From: Acanthosepion pharaonis
Lineage: Eukaryota > Mollusca > Cephalopoda > Sepiida > Sepiidae
Length of the DNA: 64,000 nt
Direction: 5' to 3'
NCBI GenBank assembly: GCA_903632075.3
Contig: CAHIKZ030004727.1
Coordinates: 1,445,001 to 1,509,000 of the forward strand
In this document: positions 11,270-23,794 of the stretch, piece after piece
Position numbering within the stretch: the stretch's first letter is position 1
Layout of the letters: each line of letters starts with the position of its first letter
Translations under genes and position numbers: made by a program
Notes under the pieces: generated by a model
Database searches by the model: none
Seen by the model: only the letters and a program-made list of their open reading frames with translations
Told to the model about the DNA's origin: nothing

Positions 11270-11990
11270 TTCTGTTTTTACAATATTTTTATTACTAAAA
11301 CTACCAGCAAAAATTTGTGCAACTACTACTAATAATAATCTTTCTTTTCTTTCTTCACAAAATCTTTGCCTTTGACCTCTTTCTATGCCTCCACCCACTA
11401 AGCCATTTTGTCCCTCCTTCTCATAGAATGCACTTAATATTCCATTTTTTCAAATCACCTGATTTTTTTTTTTTTTTTTTTTTTGTAAATTTGATCATTT
11501 TCTATGGATAAACATTGGATTCAAAATGAACTAAATGTCTAGACTGTCTTCTCCCCTTCCAACATAAATCATTTCATCAATGTGGAGAATTAAAATGAAA
11601 AAAAGGAAGGACACTGATTATTAACCAACATTAACTTCTGGCCTCAAAAAATCTTTTATTAAAATTTTTATAATTTTATAAATTTATTAAATAGTTTTTC
11701 TGTCACTGTATAAAGTAGATATTTTGAAGATCTCATAAATAAAAGTGCATTTATATTTTTTTTTATCACTCTATCTAGAAATTAAAATAATAAAAATGAT
11801 ATTTGCATTTATTTTATCAAGAGTCTAAAATTCTTGCAGGCAACTAATGAAGAGGCTGAAAAGTTTCATGGCATGCCAAAAAAATGCCATAAAATTAAGT
11901 TATTGAATTAAATGTTAATGGTAGGATTAGCCATTTCCATACAGGAAACATTTGACAATCATTGACTGAACATTTAAAGTTACAGTCAGT
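11270..11990. other. Unclassified AT-rich sequence with poly-T
   Basis: Poly-T at about 11463-11484. Nothing else recognised. Confidence 0.5.
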
Positions 11991-11999
11991 TGAAATTTA

Positions 12000-12410
12000 C
12001 AAAATTTTTCTTTTAAAATAGTCTATCAGGAAAATTGGTTTTTCAAGTTCACTTTTATAGCTCTTTCTAATTTTGATGGGAGTTTTCTTCCTAACCTTTT
12101 GTTTGAATTAATGTGGAAAAATCAATGTCTTCATTAAATTTGATTTCCTTCTAGTGACATGTGCTATCTATTTTAGTTGTTGTTGCTGCTGATGGAAGTT
12201 ATCAAGTGATGTGAGTTTTGTTAGTTTGTAAATCTGTGATTGTGTATTGCCTGTCTATAGAGTTTGATGGTGGATTTTTTTCATTAAGATCTCTATGATT
12301 TATTCAGTTGAAGCCATTTTTTTAAGTCATTGAACTGAGAAAATGGTCAAAAAGAGTTTAATAGTTTTGTATTTTCTGAATGAATCACAGATATCATGCA
12401 TGACAACTAT
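12000..12410 (-). repeat. Interspersed repeat family A, copy 2
   Basis: The reverse complement carries the family A landmarks: AAACAAAAGGTTAGGAAG (near 12095), CAACTAAAATAGATAGCAC, and the CATTCAGAAAAT end near 12380. About 20-25% diverged by eye. Confidence 0.6.
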
Positions 12411-12549
12411 GAGAGCCTGGATCTGGCATAATGAAGAATACATCTTCAGTTCTGAGGTGAAAATATCTGATAAAAACCTGAGTAAAAGATTCATGAAAAG
12501 CCATGAATCAGATATTGAATTAAAAGATGTAATTTAGTTCAAATAGTAG

Positions 12550-14820
12550 GGTTTTTTACAGCAAGGTTCACTTTTTACAATGCACATGGGCCACTTGAGG
12601 CAGAAGATTACATTTGGGTTTATTTGTATGTATAATAGTGGAAGATAATGGTTAACCCAGCCCTTGAACAGGGTAAGATTGTAGTGATCAGGGAAACATC
12701 CTGTTGGGAGTTGGCTCCACAGGGCAGTGGTTCATGGAAAGAAGCTGCTTGAGTAGAACTTCTCACCAATGGAATACAGAGGGAATGGGGGGGTTGCTAC
12801 AATGTAAGTGGCATGGCGTGTTCTTGCTGTAAAGATGTAGAGCAGCAAGAATTTTACCACATCCCACCTGTGGGAGAGAGGTTGAAGGGTGAAAAATAAT
12901 TTGTCACTCACAAGACACTTTTGATCTCTATCAAGTCTGGAGAGTGAGATCTCGGTAGCACCTGCCCAAATATGACAACAGTACTTCATTTTCTGGCTCT
13001 TGTAAAGGTAGTGGATAGCTGAAGGAGTCGGGTACTTACTGCAGTGGCACAGAGCGCTTAACCATTTTACCTGCATCCTTAGCAATGGACAAGTTCCACT
13101 TCAGGTTAGGTGAGAGTTTGAGGCCCAACAATCTTTCAAGGCATGGTGCTTCCCTGAGAGTATTGCCATTCATCCTGATTGGTAGTAGTTCAAGGTCAGA
13201 TCAGTGATAGAATGTAACTAGCTTGGTCTGCAAGGCATTGAATGTAACCAGCCAGTTTTTACCCCATTGAGTAGTTTGTGCAAGATCAGAAGAGAGATCA
13301 GTTGCCAATCTCTGACCATCAAGAGTTTGAGGTGTACCCATATATATAGTTGTATTATCAGCATAGATGTTTACAAATGATCTGATTATATTCTTAGGCA
13401 GATCAAAAAGAGTGTTGGTTTGAAAAGTGACTAGCCATTGCTGTTAAGAAGGGTTTTATGATCAAGAAGACACTTTTGGTGGTTCCATAACTGGAGAGCT
13501 TGTGTAGTAAGCTTTTATGCCACACCTTGTCAAAGGACTTTGAGATATCTAGTGCTATGGTACCTGAGGTGTGTTTGTCGTCAAGATCCTCACTAATTTT
13601 GTTGAGTGATGGTAGTTAAGATGTTGGTAGTGAATCAGGGTGACTGAAATCCATACTGCTTGTCACTGAAGAGGTTGTTCTTTTCTAGGTGCTTGATGAT
13701 CCTCATTGATTATGGCTTCAAAAAGATTGCTTATGATACTGAGGAGACTGATAGGTCTGTGTTGGGAGGGGGAAGATTGCACACCTGTGTTCTTGAAAAC
13801 CGAGCATACACTTGACACTTTTCCACAGGCTTGGGAAGGACTTCATGCAGTGGTTGAATAACTTTTCCAGAATTGGAGATAATTCCAGGTTGATGTTCTT
13901 AAGAATGATGACTTTGTATTTTGTCTGGACCAGTGGTTTTCTTAGGGTCACGGCCTCTGATAAGTCTGGAGACTTCTCGTACTTTGATGGTAATATTTCT
14001 GATATTTTGCTCAGTGAGACATGGGAATTGGTGCGGGGGTTTCACACTTATCTTCACTTTATCTGTCAAGCAGGATATGACCTCAGGGCCATTTATAATT
14101 GTGGGCACTGCTGCTTTACCTCTGTTCATAATTTGGTTGGAGATCTTCCAGAATTCACTTTGTTTCTTTTTCAACCTTGGTCTGGATTGCTTGTACAAAG
14201 CTGCACTTGGTATTTTCTAGAACTTTCTTTGCACTGATTGCAGGCATTTCTGAATCCAGTGAGGGCCAAACAACATTGCTCCTTGTGATAGATATTGAAG
14301 TAATGGTTTTGGTGAGTTATAGCTGCAGCACATTCAGGAGTGAACTAGGGATGACTGTTTGGTTTTTGTTGGAATTTTTGGGATATAAAACTCTCAATTC
14401 TAGAAACGATCCAAACAGACACAAGGGCAGCAGATTTTGAGGCAGCATGCTTGGGAGGAGAGTTTCCATCATGAATGATTGAAAGCTGTCCCAGTCTGTC
14501 TTTACATAGCAAAAAAATCATTCTATGGAACAGTACATCAGGGGTTGCCTTAGGTTTGACATTAATCTGAACACTGATGTGGTCTGATGTGCCTTGTGGA
14601 GGTAGAACTTTTGATAAGCATTTATCAGAACAGGAAATTAGAAAGAGGTCAAGGAAGTTTGCCTGATGTCCAATCATGTTCTTGTTGGCTCATAGATGAT
14701 GGAGAAGTCTCTGCAATATCTGCCTTCAGCATCAGTTTTGTTAGAGTGGAGTAGCCATTCTTTATGATGGATACTGAAGTCAGAAAATGGCAGTTCAATT
14801 GCCCCAATATTATACACTGA
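12550..14820 (-). pseudogene. Jockey/CR1-like LINE, endonuclease to 3' end, dead
   Basis: Read right to left: an endonuclease with FSDFSIHHKEWL (near 14765, equivalent to GDFNAHH) and GTSDHISV (catalytic His, near 14590). RT finger residues PKKTTGPDKI follow near 13915. A degraded RT core follows, with LFD/LPKNIIRSFVNIYADNTTIY near 13350-13390 (Asn in place of the second catalytic Asp of YADD). The post-RT KYCCHIWAGA is near 12970, and the C-terminal end lies just left of 12800. The 3' tail ends at TTACTGTAAAA (near 12556). Frames break many times, so it is not functional. Same family as 54105-57480. The clade is uncertain: it resembles Jockey/CR1-group non-LTR elements. Confidence 0.8.
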
Positions 14821-14829
14821 ATGATAGTG

Positions 14830-15830
14830 TAGCCTCATTTGGAGTTAGTCATCAATCTGAACCTTTGAGTATCAAGTGGATAATGCCACAATCCAGAAAA
14901 CATATACCTCCAGCACCTTTAATGAAGGGACAATAAACCCAGGAAAAATACATGCATGATGCTCTGAGTAGACATGTCACAACTGACCAGAAGTCAAGGA
15001 AACAAAATTCCTCCTTGGTTTAGAAACATTGTACTGCGCCAACACCTAAAAACACCAAGACAAGCTCACTCATGTACTTCAGGACTAAGAGACTCAATGG
15101 GAGAAGGTGAGGTAATGAGTGGTGCTCAGGGATATATGTGCATCCCCTAGCCCCATTTGAATTAGTCTATTAGATGGTTACAAGGACAGGGGCCTGCAAA
15201 GGATAAGTTAACTCTTCAAAAGAAAAAACATTCAGGCTTTCAAAGGAGAAGCATTATGGATCAGAGTGAGGGTTATTGACAGGGAGTGTGAAAATTGTGT
15301 ATTAATGGGGATGTCGAGAGTTTTTAAACACCACTGCTGTTTTGATGGTAAGAAAATATCACCTTTGAAACAGAAGCCTTAAACAGCAATGGAAAACTCT
15401 TACTAATTTTTTTTACTCAAAAAAATATTCCATCCTTAATGAATGGTTTGATTATCCTTTGAAACACCACATCACATGGCCCAGATATAGTCCAGATAAT
15501 GTAACAAATACAATTAGTGACTTCAGCATCTTAGACACTTGGATTAGTCAGTTTATGTTTATACTTTGAATCAGATCACAGGCTACTTGTAACTAAACTA
15601 ACAACACTATTCAACACAATAGCTCACTTCCACCCAAATAAACCAAGAAAAGCACCGAGGCCTTAAAAATGAAAAGGCACATTTAAGCAAGGCAGAAATG
15701 AGAGCCCTAGTCTATTTAATCTTTTTAGAAAAAAAGATAGTTCCACAAAATATTGCAATTTTCTACAAAACCAAAACATCAATCTGAAAACTTGAATAAT
15801 GTTCTTAAATAACCTCATCAGATAAAGATT
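14830..15830. other. Unclassified sequence, 1 kb
   Basis: Less AT-rich than the surroundings but without recognisable repeat, RNA or coding signature; frames are short on both strands. Confidence 0.5.
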
Positions 15831-15834
15831 TTCA

Positions 15835-16215
15835 TATGGATGTCATAACTGGTCTCAAACCCATTCAGAAATATTTAAACTGTCAGCTGTATACAACTGC
15901 TTAAAATCAATGGTGAAAAATGCTTTGAGCAAGTGAAAATTGAATCTTGCCAAGAATCATCTCTTTTTGAACATTGTGGATTGCTGCTACAGATTTGCAA
16001 AGAACTGTACCAAATAACAGAGACTACATCACTTGACAACTACCAACTGCAATACTGGAGAGAGCAATAAAAGCAACTGGACTGGAAAACCCTATTTTCC
16101 TGAAAAATGGTTTTAAGAGAAATATTCTGTAAATTTCAACCAAAAGAGATACTGGTTGCTTTGTCAATGAATTCCAAATGTTTCCTTCTAGGAAAACAGC
16201 TAATATTACTATTCA
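15835..16215 (+). repeat. Interspersed repeat family A, copy 3
   Basis: Begins near AACCCATTCAGAAATATTTAA and carries CTGGAGAGAGCAATAAAAGC and TTCCAAATGTTTCCTT. It lacks the internal segment with AGGAAGGAAACCC present in copies 1 and 5. Confidence 0.65.
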
Positions 16216-16239
16216 TGCCAGCAAATAATTAGATTATTT

Positions 16240-16465
16240 TCAATCCTATAATGTTTTGCAATACTCTTTTAATCTTGATCCCATAATGTTTAAACTTAAT
16301 TTTTTAATCTTGATCCCATAATGTTTAAACTTAATTTTTTAATCTTGATCCCATAATGTTTAAACTTAATCTTTTAATCTTGATCCCATAATGTCTAAAT
16401 CCTAATCTTTTAATCTTGACCCCATAATGTCTAAATCCTAAACTTTAATTCTCAATCCAATAATG
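16240..16465. repeat. 35-bp minisatellite
   Basis: AATCTTGATCCCATAATG recurs at 16271, 16306, 16341, 16376 and 16412, giving periods of 35, 35, 35 and 36. Degraded half-units lie on both sides. Confidence 0.95.
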
Positions 16466-16905
16466 ATTCACTGTTCTATTTCTTTTCATCATCTTTTTTC
16501 CTCTGTCTTTTTTCTTACTTTTTTGTTCCTATTTTCTCATCTCTTTTTCTTCTTTGGATTTTCTCTTAAATTTCTCTTTCTATCCTCCTTATGTTTTCCT
16601 CCTCTCTTTTTATCAATTCCTTTCTCTTTCCCGTCTTTTTTTTACCTGTTTTTCTTTCTCTCTTTTTCTTTCTTTCCTTACTTCCTTTATTTCCCTCTTT
16701 CTTTCCTTACTTCCTTTATTTCCCTCTTTCATTCATTTTCCTTTTTCCTTCTTACAATTTTTAACTGCTTCTTCCTTCTCCTTTTCTCTCTATTCTCTTT
16801 TCTGCAATCATATTTTCAACTATATCTTCAACCTTCACATCTTGTCATCTTTTCATCATACTCATATCTTTTGCACTTTCTTTTTACCTTTTACAAATAT
16901 GTATG
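16466..16905. repeat. Pyrimidine-rich tract
   Basis: T/C-rich on plus, with a duplicated TTTCCTTACTTCCTTTATTT at about 16672-16725. Overlapping Phe/Ser/Leu-rich frames are low-complexity, not genes. Confidence 0.8.
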
Positions 16906-16909
16906 TTAA

Positions 16910-17560
16910 CCTGTTTATACAATGTTGCCTCAACTTATGGCAAAGCGCCCGACTTCACTCAATAATACTTCAGTTCACATCAAGAATCATGTTCTCTCTG
17001 AAGCAAAACGTTTCCATTCTGATAATCTTTAATGTTAAGCCTATAAGTTAAAAAAAAGTGTTTTTCACCAAGACATTTTCAATCACCATTAGGAAAGTCT
17101 TTGAATTCTTGCCTTGTCTGTCCCTGTTTGATTTTTAAACAACTTTCTTCAACAGATCGGAAAAACATTTTGTTTTTCTCTCTCTCTGCACTGCTCTTTT
17201 CTTAATGCAAAATTTGTTTCAATTACATTGAAAAAGAAAAAATATTCTTCCACACATGCCAACGAATCTCCAGTTGGAAAAGGAAAATGGTTGAATATTG
17301 GGAGCATTCACCTGTAGTGCACTTGAAAATGTGTTTGTTTTTTGCAGACAACCTATTCAGAACTCAGTCATCATAAAGCACACAAGCAACCAATTTATTC
17401 ATAAAATATTGAGAGGAAATTTAGTGTGAAAACAACAATTAGAGTAAAGGCAGCAGTGAAAAAAGGATACAAAAGGCTTTTAGCAAACACATAAATTATT
17501 TATTCATTCTAGCACTAAACAGTTCATTCAGTTGTTCTTGCTTTTTCCAACATTCTTTAA
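16910..17560. other. Unclassified AT-rich sequence
   Basis: Nothing recognised. Confidence 0.5.
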
Positions 17561-17565
17561 GACAG

Positions 17566-17686
17566 GATGCTCGCCAGATGACCCAGTCGCAGGGATGCTC
17601 GCCAGATGACCCAGTCGTGGGGATGCTCGCCAGATGACCCAGTCACGGGGTGCTCACCAGATGATCCAGTCGCGGGATTCTCACCA
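17566..17686. repeat. GC-rich 28-bp tandem repeat, four copies
   Basis: GATGCTCGCCAGATGACCCA begins at 17566, 17594 and 17622, with a diverged fourth copy at about 17649. Strikingly GC-rich for this region. It lies inside a short frame that reads GCSPDDPV repeats where the period slips to 27 bp; I do not consider this a gene. Confidence 0.95.
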
Positions 17687-17689
17687 TGG

Positions 17690-18029
17690 AATCTAAACAA
17701 TGAGGCACTACTTAAGTTGATGGGTCCATTCATTAAAAACAGGGGAATTTTTTTTTTTTATCATTTTAGAAGTGGGGTTCTGTTCAAGATATAAATACAG
17801 TGTCAAATCGATCCATTACTTTTTAATGAGTTATTTTTACTTTGTTTTTATTTTTAATTTTCAGCCTTATATTCTTCATAACTGTATACCACTGATCCTA
17901 TAATTTTTCCCAGTTTTTACACATGATAAATTTTTCTAAAGTTATTACTACAATTAATTTTCAAAATAAATCAGAAAAGGTTGAGTAATATAGAGTTTTT
18001 GGATGTGCACATGACATAAGCTCTGGAGT
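17690..18029. other. Unclassified AT-rich sequence
   Basis: Nothing recognised. Confidence 0.5.
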
Positions 18030-18245
18030 AATTGATTGATTTGTTTTTTATGGCTTATCAACTCTTTGTGGGTTATTTAAAGCCAAAATATATTTTGGAT
18101 TAAAAGTGTAATTCTTTTAAATTTTTTTTTTTTTTTTTTTTTTTTGCATGGCTATTACATTAACAAATTTCTGAGAATAACAATGATTTTTCCCGATACA
18201 TCTTAAACTATTTAACCCATACCTTGGGGGAGTATTAATGCCATA
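18030..18245 (-). mobile_element. SINE A (5S/tRNA type), body and tail only
   Basis: TATGGCTTATCAAC, GGTTATTTAAAGCCA and a poly-T spacer followed by AACCCATACC match the inverted bodies at 23805-24000 and 50170-50300. The 5S- and tRNA-like heads are missing. Confidence 0.65.
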
Positions 18246-19190
18246 AAAACAGATTCAATAGAATGCAAGAAAAGCACAAAAATGGATACAGTGATCACAA
18301 GCTGAAAAAGACGAACAAATAAAAAAGGAGAAAGAAGAGAAGCAAAAGCCTAACTTGTTAATTGATTATTGATCTTTTCTCTTCAGCATTTGATCAAGGA
18401 AAATAGAACAGCTGTTTACACAGCAAAAATGGGGAAAAAATGAGGATAGAAATACTTATATATGCAGTTTCTAAAGAAGTGATGGATTTTTATTTATTAA
18501 TCCGACAGATTTTATTACTTAATGATTTGAATCCTACCAAAGAATGCATATTTTTCTTTATTAAGATTTCTCAAATATTTAGGACAATAGACAAAAATAA
18601 ATATTTATACTGTTTGATAAATACGCAGAGCATCTACTCACATATGGGTATCGACTAAAAATAATAAGAATAATGATAGTAATAAAATAGGATAGTAATA
18701 ATAATGATAGTGATGTAATAGAATAACCTGTCACCCCCACGAGTAACTACCTATAAGTATCTGTAAGTCAACAGACTACAGAGTCTAGCTGGTATTTGTT
18801 GAGTATGACTCAGATTTATGTGAGAACTACCAACCTTCCAATAGTAGCACTCACTACTGGATTGACTTGCAACGACCTTGGGCATAACTGTTACCTTTAT
18901 TCTTATTGTACTGTTTTTTTTTCCAATAAACCTTTACTTATTTTATCCACCTTGTTTTTCAAGTATATATTCCTATTAGCATGGAATATAACAGTAATAA
19001 AATAGGAATATAATTTTTATCATATAGTATATGATAAAAATAATGATAGTAATAAAATAGGAATGTATGTCACTGATTACATTTTGGCTGAAAAAACTAC
19101 TGTATGTTTAAATTTATATTAATTTCAATTAATATAAATGAAATAAGACTATTAGTAACAAAATTTAGTTTATTAAAACATTACTTATTT
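18246..19190. other. AT-rich; possible LTR-like piece 18728-18960
   Basis: (ATR)n-rich around 18660-18720. A stretch beginning TGTCACCCCCACGAG (near 18729) and containing a polyadenylation-like CCAATAAACC (near 18924) resembles an LTR, but no second boundary or target duplication was found. A cluster of AATAAAATAGGA repeats follows at 18994-19065. Confidence 0.25.
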
Positions 19191-19193
19191 CAT

Positions 19194-19405
19194 TACGACA
19201 TCGAGCTTGGTTCATACCATGAATGACTTGGGAGTATCAGGTGCTGTAGCTTAGATGTGTAGCTGATGTAATGGCTCAGAACTGAAAATCTGAGAGCTGA
19301 GTTCTAATTCCAGTCAGGTTTTTTATATTCATTTACATGCAAATACTCTTGGGAAGGATGTCCTTCCAGAAAGGGTTGATAAGCTGTAAAAACAAACTGA
19401 TCAAA
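19194..19405 (+). mobile_element. SINE A with 5S rRNA 3' half
   Basis: 19194-19252 aligns with the 3' half of 5S rRNA (GAGCTTGGTTCATACCATGA, then GGGAGTATCAGGTGCTGTAG). A tRNA-like part follows directly: TGATGTAATGGCTCAG (box A region) and GAGTTCTAATTCCAG (box B region). The body contains ATTTACATGCAAATAC and CTTGGGAAGG, and the tail GGGTTGATAAGCTGTAAAAA. Shows that the 5S-tRNA order is a family property. Confidence 0.7.
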
Positions 19406-19494
19406 ATTATTACTGATTTAACATGATGTAATATCAGTCCACCTCTGTGGCTGTGAATGCTAGACAATTTCCTCACAGATGAAGGATAGACTAG

Positions 19495-19805
19495 AGACAA
19501 TAGATGGGGTTCTACAGAAGGATGCTGGGAATATCACAGACAGAACACATGAGCAATGACAAACTTTTAAAGAAAACAAGAATAAAAAGTACAGTGGTCT
19601 TGAAGAATCTGACACTTATGAGACACATTAAAGACAAGAGTAGCAGAGGGAGATGCCGAGTAACCTACCTAATGAGCTTTTGTAAATGAAAGGCAGAATA
19701 TGAGCAGGGATAGATATTAAGAGGGGATAAACATTGCTTAGCGCTACCAGGGATAAGAAGTTGGGGAGAGCCATGATCAGTGATGTCCCAAAGAGACATA
19801 GTAAA
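19495..19805 (+). pseudogene. RTE/BovB-like LINE C-terminal fragment
   Basis: FYRRMLGISQTEHMSNDKLL, RHIKDKSSRGRCRVTYLMSF and, after a frameshift, a degraded W.A.I.D block. These match the extreme C-terminus of RTE-type LINE proteins (FYRRMLRI...T..EHVSNDE.L, R.RGR.R..YL). Related minus-strand fragments lie at 24700-24830, 51545-51905 and 59765-60175. Confidence 0.75.
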
Positions 19806-19809
19806 TAAA

Positions 19810-21045
19810 AAAAAAAGATTACTTATTTTCTCTCTGACTTTTTTCCTATTCCTACACAGCATATCTTAAGACGTTTCTTCCGGTCATCAATCATACAGGG
19901 TGACATCTTTGAAATACCTGCATTAATAGATCGACTCACATTTCATTTTTCTGCATGTTGATTAATGCCAGAATTGTCAACCTTTCTCTCTTCTCAAAGT
20001 TTCTGATAAATTGTCAGCAATTTCAGAGAAGTTTCTTCACTAGAATCATCTCTCTCTTTGTGTGATATTCATCTTTAAAGGCACTTCTTGCAAATCAGAA
20101 GGAGAGAAATATTCAAGTACGAGTCAGAAAAATGCTGTCCACTTTCTCTGAATTGGCATCTCATCAAATCCAAATATATTTGGTATTTTCTTTTCCCTTT
20201 TGGCAATATTTTCCACTTCCAGAGAGATGAAAAGGAATTGTTTCTACAAAGAGAACCATTTCCCAAATGAATGACAATGTTTGTATCCTTCTTATTTATT
20301 TCATAAAAGAAACTTTTTTCTTTGCCTTTCATTCAGTAATTTTCTTCAGTTTTTATGGGTAATTTTTTCAAGACCACACATCCCCCACCCTGCCCATGAG
20401 AAAATAAACTACTTTTCCAAGGAAGAATTCTTCCTTTTCCTGATTATTTTTTTAAACTATGCCAGACAGTCTTTTTCATCCATTTAATACTTTTGAATTT
20501 GAACCTAACAAACTGATATGCAAAAAAAAAAAATGTAACCATTGGATTCTGTGATAAACTATGGAATATTTTATCTTTCCAAACTTGCCTTCTAAGAAAA
20601 TCTTTTTCATTTCTACTTCCCGCTTTGGGACTTAGAATATGAGAATTTGGTATTAATTCTATACTAATAAAACTTAGCATTCATTGACTTTTTTTTAGCA
20701 CTGGCTAATTCTGAAATTGCATGAAACTTTTAACATTATCAAATTCCTTTCTTCTAGCGTAAAAAGTTCTCAAAGCTAAATTTCATAGAAATTGCTCAAG
20801 AAACATGAACTGCAACTTGTCTTCAATTTCTAACAGCAAATGCAATTCAAAATTTTTCTCAGACAATTCTCTTGTTTAAATAAAAAACAAATCTAACAGC
20901 AATCAAAAAAGTTATCTTCCTTGTACTAATCTATGAATTCTACATAAAAACGGTTCTCATACATTTTTTAATTCCATTACTCTAATCTGTAGCTTTGCTA
21001 CTGTTTACCTAAATTTCAAGAAAGAAAATAACCAAATGGATTTGT
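19810..21045. other. Unclassified AT-rich sequence, 1.2 kb
   Basis: No repeat family, RNA gene or domain recognised. Frames up to 85 codons are low-complexity Phe/Lys/Ser. Confidence 0.5.
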
Positions 21046-21390
21046 GAATTTGCTGATGTGGTAATTGTGAGTTCAATCCCTGGGTTGGGTAGTAAAGACT
21101 TAGATTCACTGGAAACAAGATGTTCAAAAACTGAGCAGTATTAAATAAGAATAAGTTGAGATATCCTTAAACATAGTGGAACAAGAACAGTCTACCCTGT
21201 AGATTAAATAAAGGGTTCAGATTGAAATTCCCTGCAGGTTACCTGGACTGACAAGCACCTGATGAAGGCCAGAGGGTACAATAGCTGAAATATTGTGATA
21301 ACATCAACAAAGATGAGGACAATAGTATTAGTGTAAATAATGTAAATAATGATTACACCTCATCCCAGAGATTCAGACAGAAGTTACTAA
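21046..21390 (+). mobile_element. SINE B, hammerhead-like body
   Basis: The tRNA-like remnant ends in GTGAGTTCAATCCCTGG (box B type, near 21067). The body contains GAACAGTCTACC and CACCTGATGAAGGCCAGAG, then GAGGACAATAGTA and ACACCTCATCCCAGAGATTC. The same order occurs at 22905-23252, 52195-52550 (-) and 62411-62820. CTGATGA at 21259-21265 and GAAA at 21287-21290 frame a weak stem, resembling a hammerhead core. Confidence 0.6.
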
Positions 21391-21399
21391 AAAGTGTTG

Positions 21400-22588
21400 G
21401 GATTCTAAATATTGAACAATAGCAACAACAACACCACGTCTTTTAAATGAAACTTATATTAAAAGATTATTTTCTGAAGGAAAAGTAGAAACAGAACGCG
21501 AGTGAAATAACATTTATAGATTCTTTTTGGAAATATACAATAACAATAACATGTTCAATTTTCCTTGCAGTGAAGTTTGTTTATAAATTAAGTGTTCTTA
21601 GCATGGTGTGAAATGTGTTGACACACTTGCTTTATGACAGTCAGCCTAATGTGTTTGTGAGTTTGTAGACAGTCTTAACCAGTGTCTGCTAGCTGTCATC
21701 TCTTCATTGTCTGCATGGGTGTGTGTGTACACACATGTAGATCAAACTGGCCTTCAAAATTGTTTTTAGCTCTGAGAAGCAGTATGCTTCTATTTTTATA
21801 TCCATAAGGGGAGCTGACAACTAATTTAAAATAGAGGTGTGAACTTTTTGAATACAAGGTTTTCATTAGCTAGAAAATAATTTCACACCGGCTTGTAAAA
21901 ATCTTTTTTTCTCAAATTTGCAGGAGTGGTGAAAGGAGTGATAGGTCTACAATGACGTCCACAAAGTATTTTAGCAGTATTTTCACTTGTAATGAATGTT
22001 TATCAAACAAACTTACTGATGAGATTTTATTGGTTGAAAAATAGGATTTAATTTCTATAAAAGAGATTGATCTATCCTGTCAAGTCTCAATGAAATAGTC
22101 ATTCTCAATGAAATAGTCATTACACTAAATTTACTAATTTATTGTATATTTTCTTTAATGATTCTGTAACTATTAGACACTATTAACTAAGAATGAATTA
22201 GTAATAATAATTTTTTTTTCTCAACTAAATTCTGAATCCAAAGACAATATTTCAAAGATATCTCTATAAATACTTTCCAAGATAAATGTGATAAAAATAA
22301 AATCAAAATTATAAGCAAAAAGAAAGGCTTATTAACAGTAAGAAAACAAAATGTCTAGTTCTCTTTTAATGAGACAGTCCAAGGTATGAGTGACATGTTG
22401 GGGGACATCAAAACCAAACAAGTAGATAAAAAATTGAACTATAAGGGTAGAGAAGTAATCCCCTGTATGCTGAAGAGACTTGCATCAACACAGACATGAT
22501 TCTACTGTGAATGCTGGACTGAACATGAAAGCAATGAGGAGATCTAAAGAAAAACAGGAACAACAAGGAAATTGATAATTGATGCACA

Positions 22589-22591
<3 letters not shown>
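21400..22591. other. Unclassified AT-rich sequence
   Basis: Contains a short (GT)n at 21718-21730. Nothing recognised. Confidence 0.5.

Positions 22592-22660
<69 letters not shown>
22592..22660. repeat. (TA)n microsatellite, ~34 units
   Basis: Uninterrupted TA tract. Confidence 0.97.
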
Positions 22661-22661
<1 letters not shown>

Positions 22662-22904
22662 TTTAACATAGTAACAATCACAATTTGAAATGCTAAAGAG
22701 GGGTTAAAAATAAAACTAGAAGAGGGGATATATTTTGAGACAACTTTCATAGATTTGTTTTTGACAGTGCACATCGCAAACCTGCTGGCCATGCAAAGAT
22801 GAGCTCAGTCTTTTCATATTGTTAAATACTCTCCTTTACAAAAATATGTAGTGGAAATGTACCAATTTTGAGTACAGAATACCAACTTTGAATGCATATA
22901 ACCT

Positions 22905-23252
22905 TTTTTATCTGTCTATATTACTGAGATGAAGTATTATGTACTGCCTTAACCAGGTATTGAATTCACAACTCTTTAGGTCCTGTCACTGAATCTAACC
23001 AATGCCTTTATCCACTGTGCCATGTGTTATAAGGCAATGGAGAACTTAGAGAGGTGAATTAACAGGAGATAACTGATAACTGACATTCATTAAACATGGC
23101 ATGTGGAACTAGAACAGTCTACCCCAGCGAGCAAAATAAAAGGTTTACATTCCAACCACCTGAAGAAAGCTGGAGCATACAACAGCCAAAACTTTGTGAT
23201 AAATATGCCAACAAAGACGAGGACAATAGTCTGAATAATGTAAATAGTATGT
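22905..23252 (+). mobile_element. SINE B copy with inverted tRNA segment
   Basis: The left end TCTGTCTATATTACTGAGAT is an inverted copy of the family's 3' end. Next comes an inverted tRNA-like part: on minus, TGGCACAGTGGATAAAGGC and GTGAATTCAATACCTGG. The plus-oriented body follows: AGGAGATAACTGATAACTGA, GAACAGTCTACC, CACCTGAAGAAAGC, GAGGACAATAGTC. The mixed orientation matches that of the copy at 62411-62820. Confidence 0.65.
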
Positions 23253-23294
23253 AACCTTTTTGTATTGAATGCACACAAATGTTTTGCTTTATTT

Positions 23295-23615
23295 TATTTT
23301 CTTACAAGGATGTGTGGGTGATGAAATGGATAGTAACTTAGAATGAGAAATTGGAGATCCAAGGTTCAAATGCTAGCTACATTCATTTATGTGGAAATAC
23401 CCTTGGGAAAGGTATTAATCCATCTCTACTCCCCTCAGCTATTGGTTAAATAGTAGCACTTGTATCTGTAAAAAAAAAAACATTATCTCCAAAAAATTGT
23501 TAATGCAATATTTACTAGTAAAAAATAAAAATAATAATTATTCATACTGTCAAAAATATGTTTCCACTTTAAATAACCCACAAAGGGTTGATAAATCATA
23601 AAAACAGTCAGTTTT
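23295..23615 (+). mobile_element. SINE A
   Basis: Starts GATGTGTGGGTGATGAAATG at the tRNA-like part, with box-B-like AGGTTCAAATGC. The body has CCCTTGGGAAAGG and the tail reaches AAATAACCCACAAAGGGTTG near 23590. The 5S part is absent or very degraded. Confidence 0.7.
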
Positions 23616-23794
23616 TCTTACAAACAGCACAAATTGATTGTGTGATTGAGTGGAAGAAAAAAAAAATATTTTCACAAATTTTGTTGAACTTCTAAGGTTA
23701 CTTGATATTGTTTCTGATGTGAAAATCACAATACAACCACAAATAATAAAATCAAAGAAAAGCATCATCAGACAGCATGGGGGAAAGTGGTTTG

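Noticed and set aside
10935..11398. Overlapping long frames on both strands
   Set aside because: Both are read-throughs of the CT-rich minisatellite.
13812..14237. 141-residue plus-strand frame and its overlaps
   Set aside because: They are antisense shadows of the minus-strand LINE.
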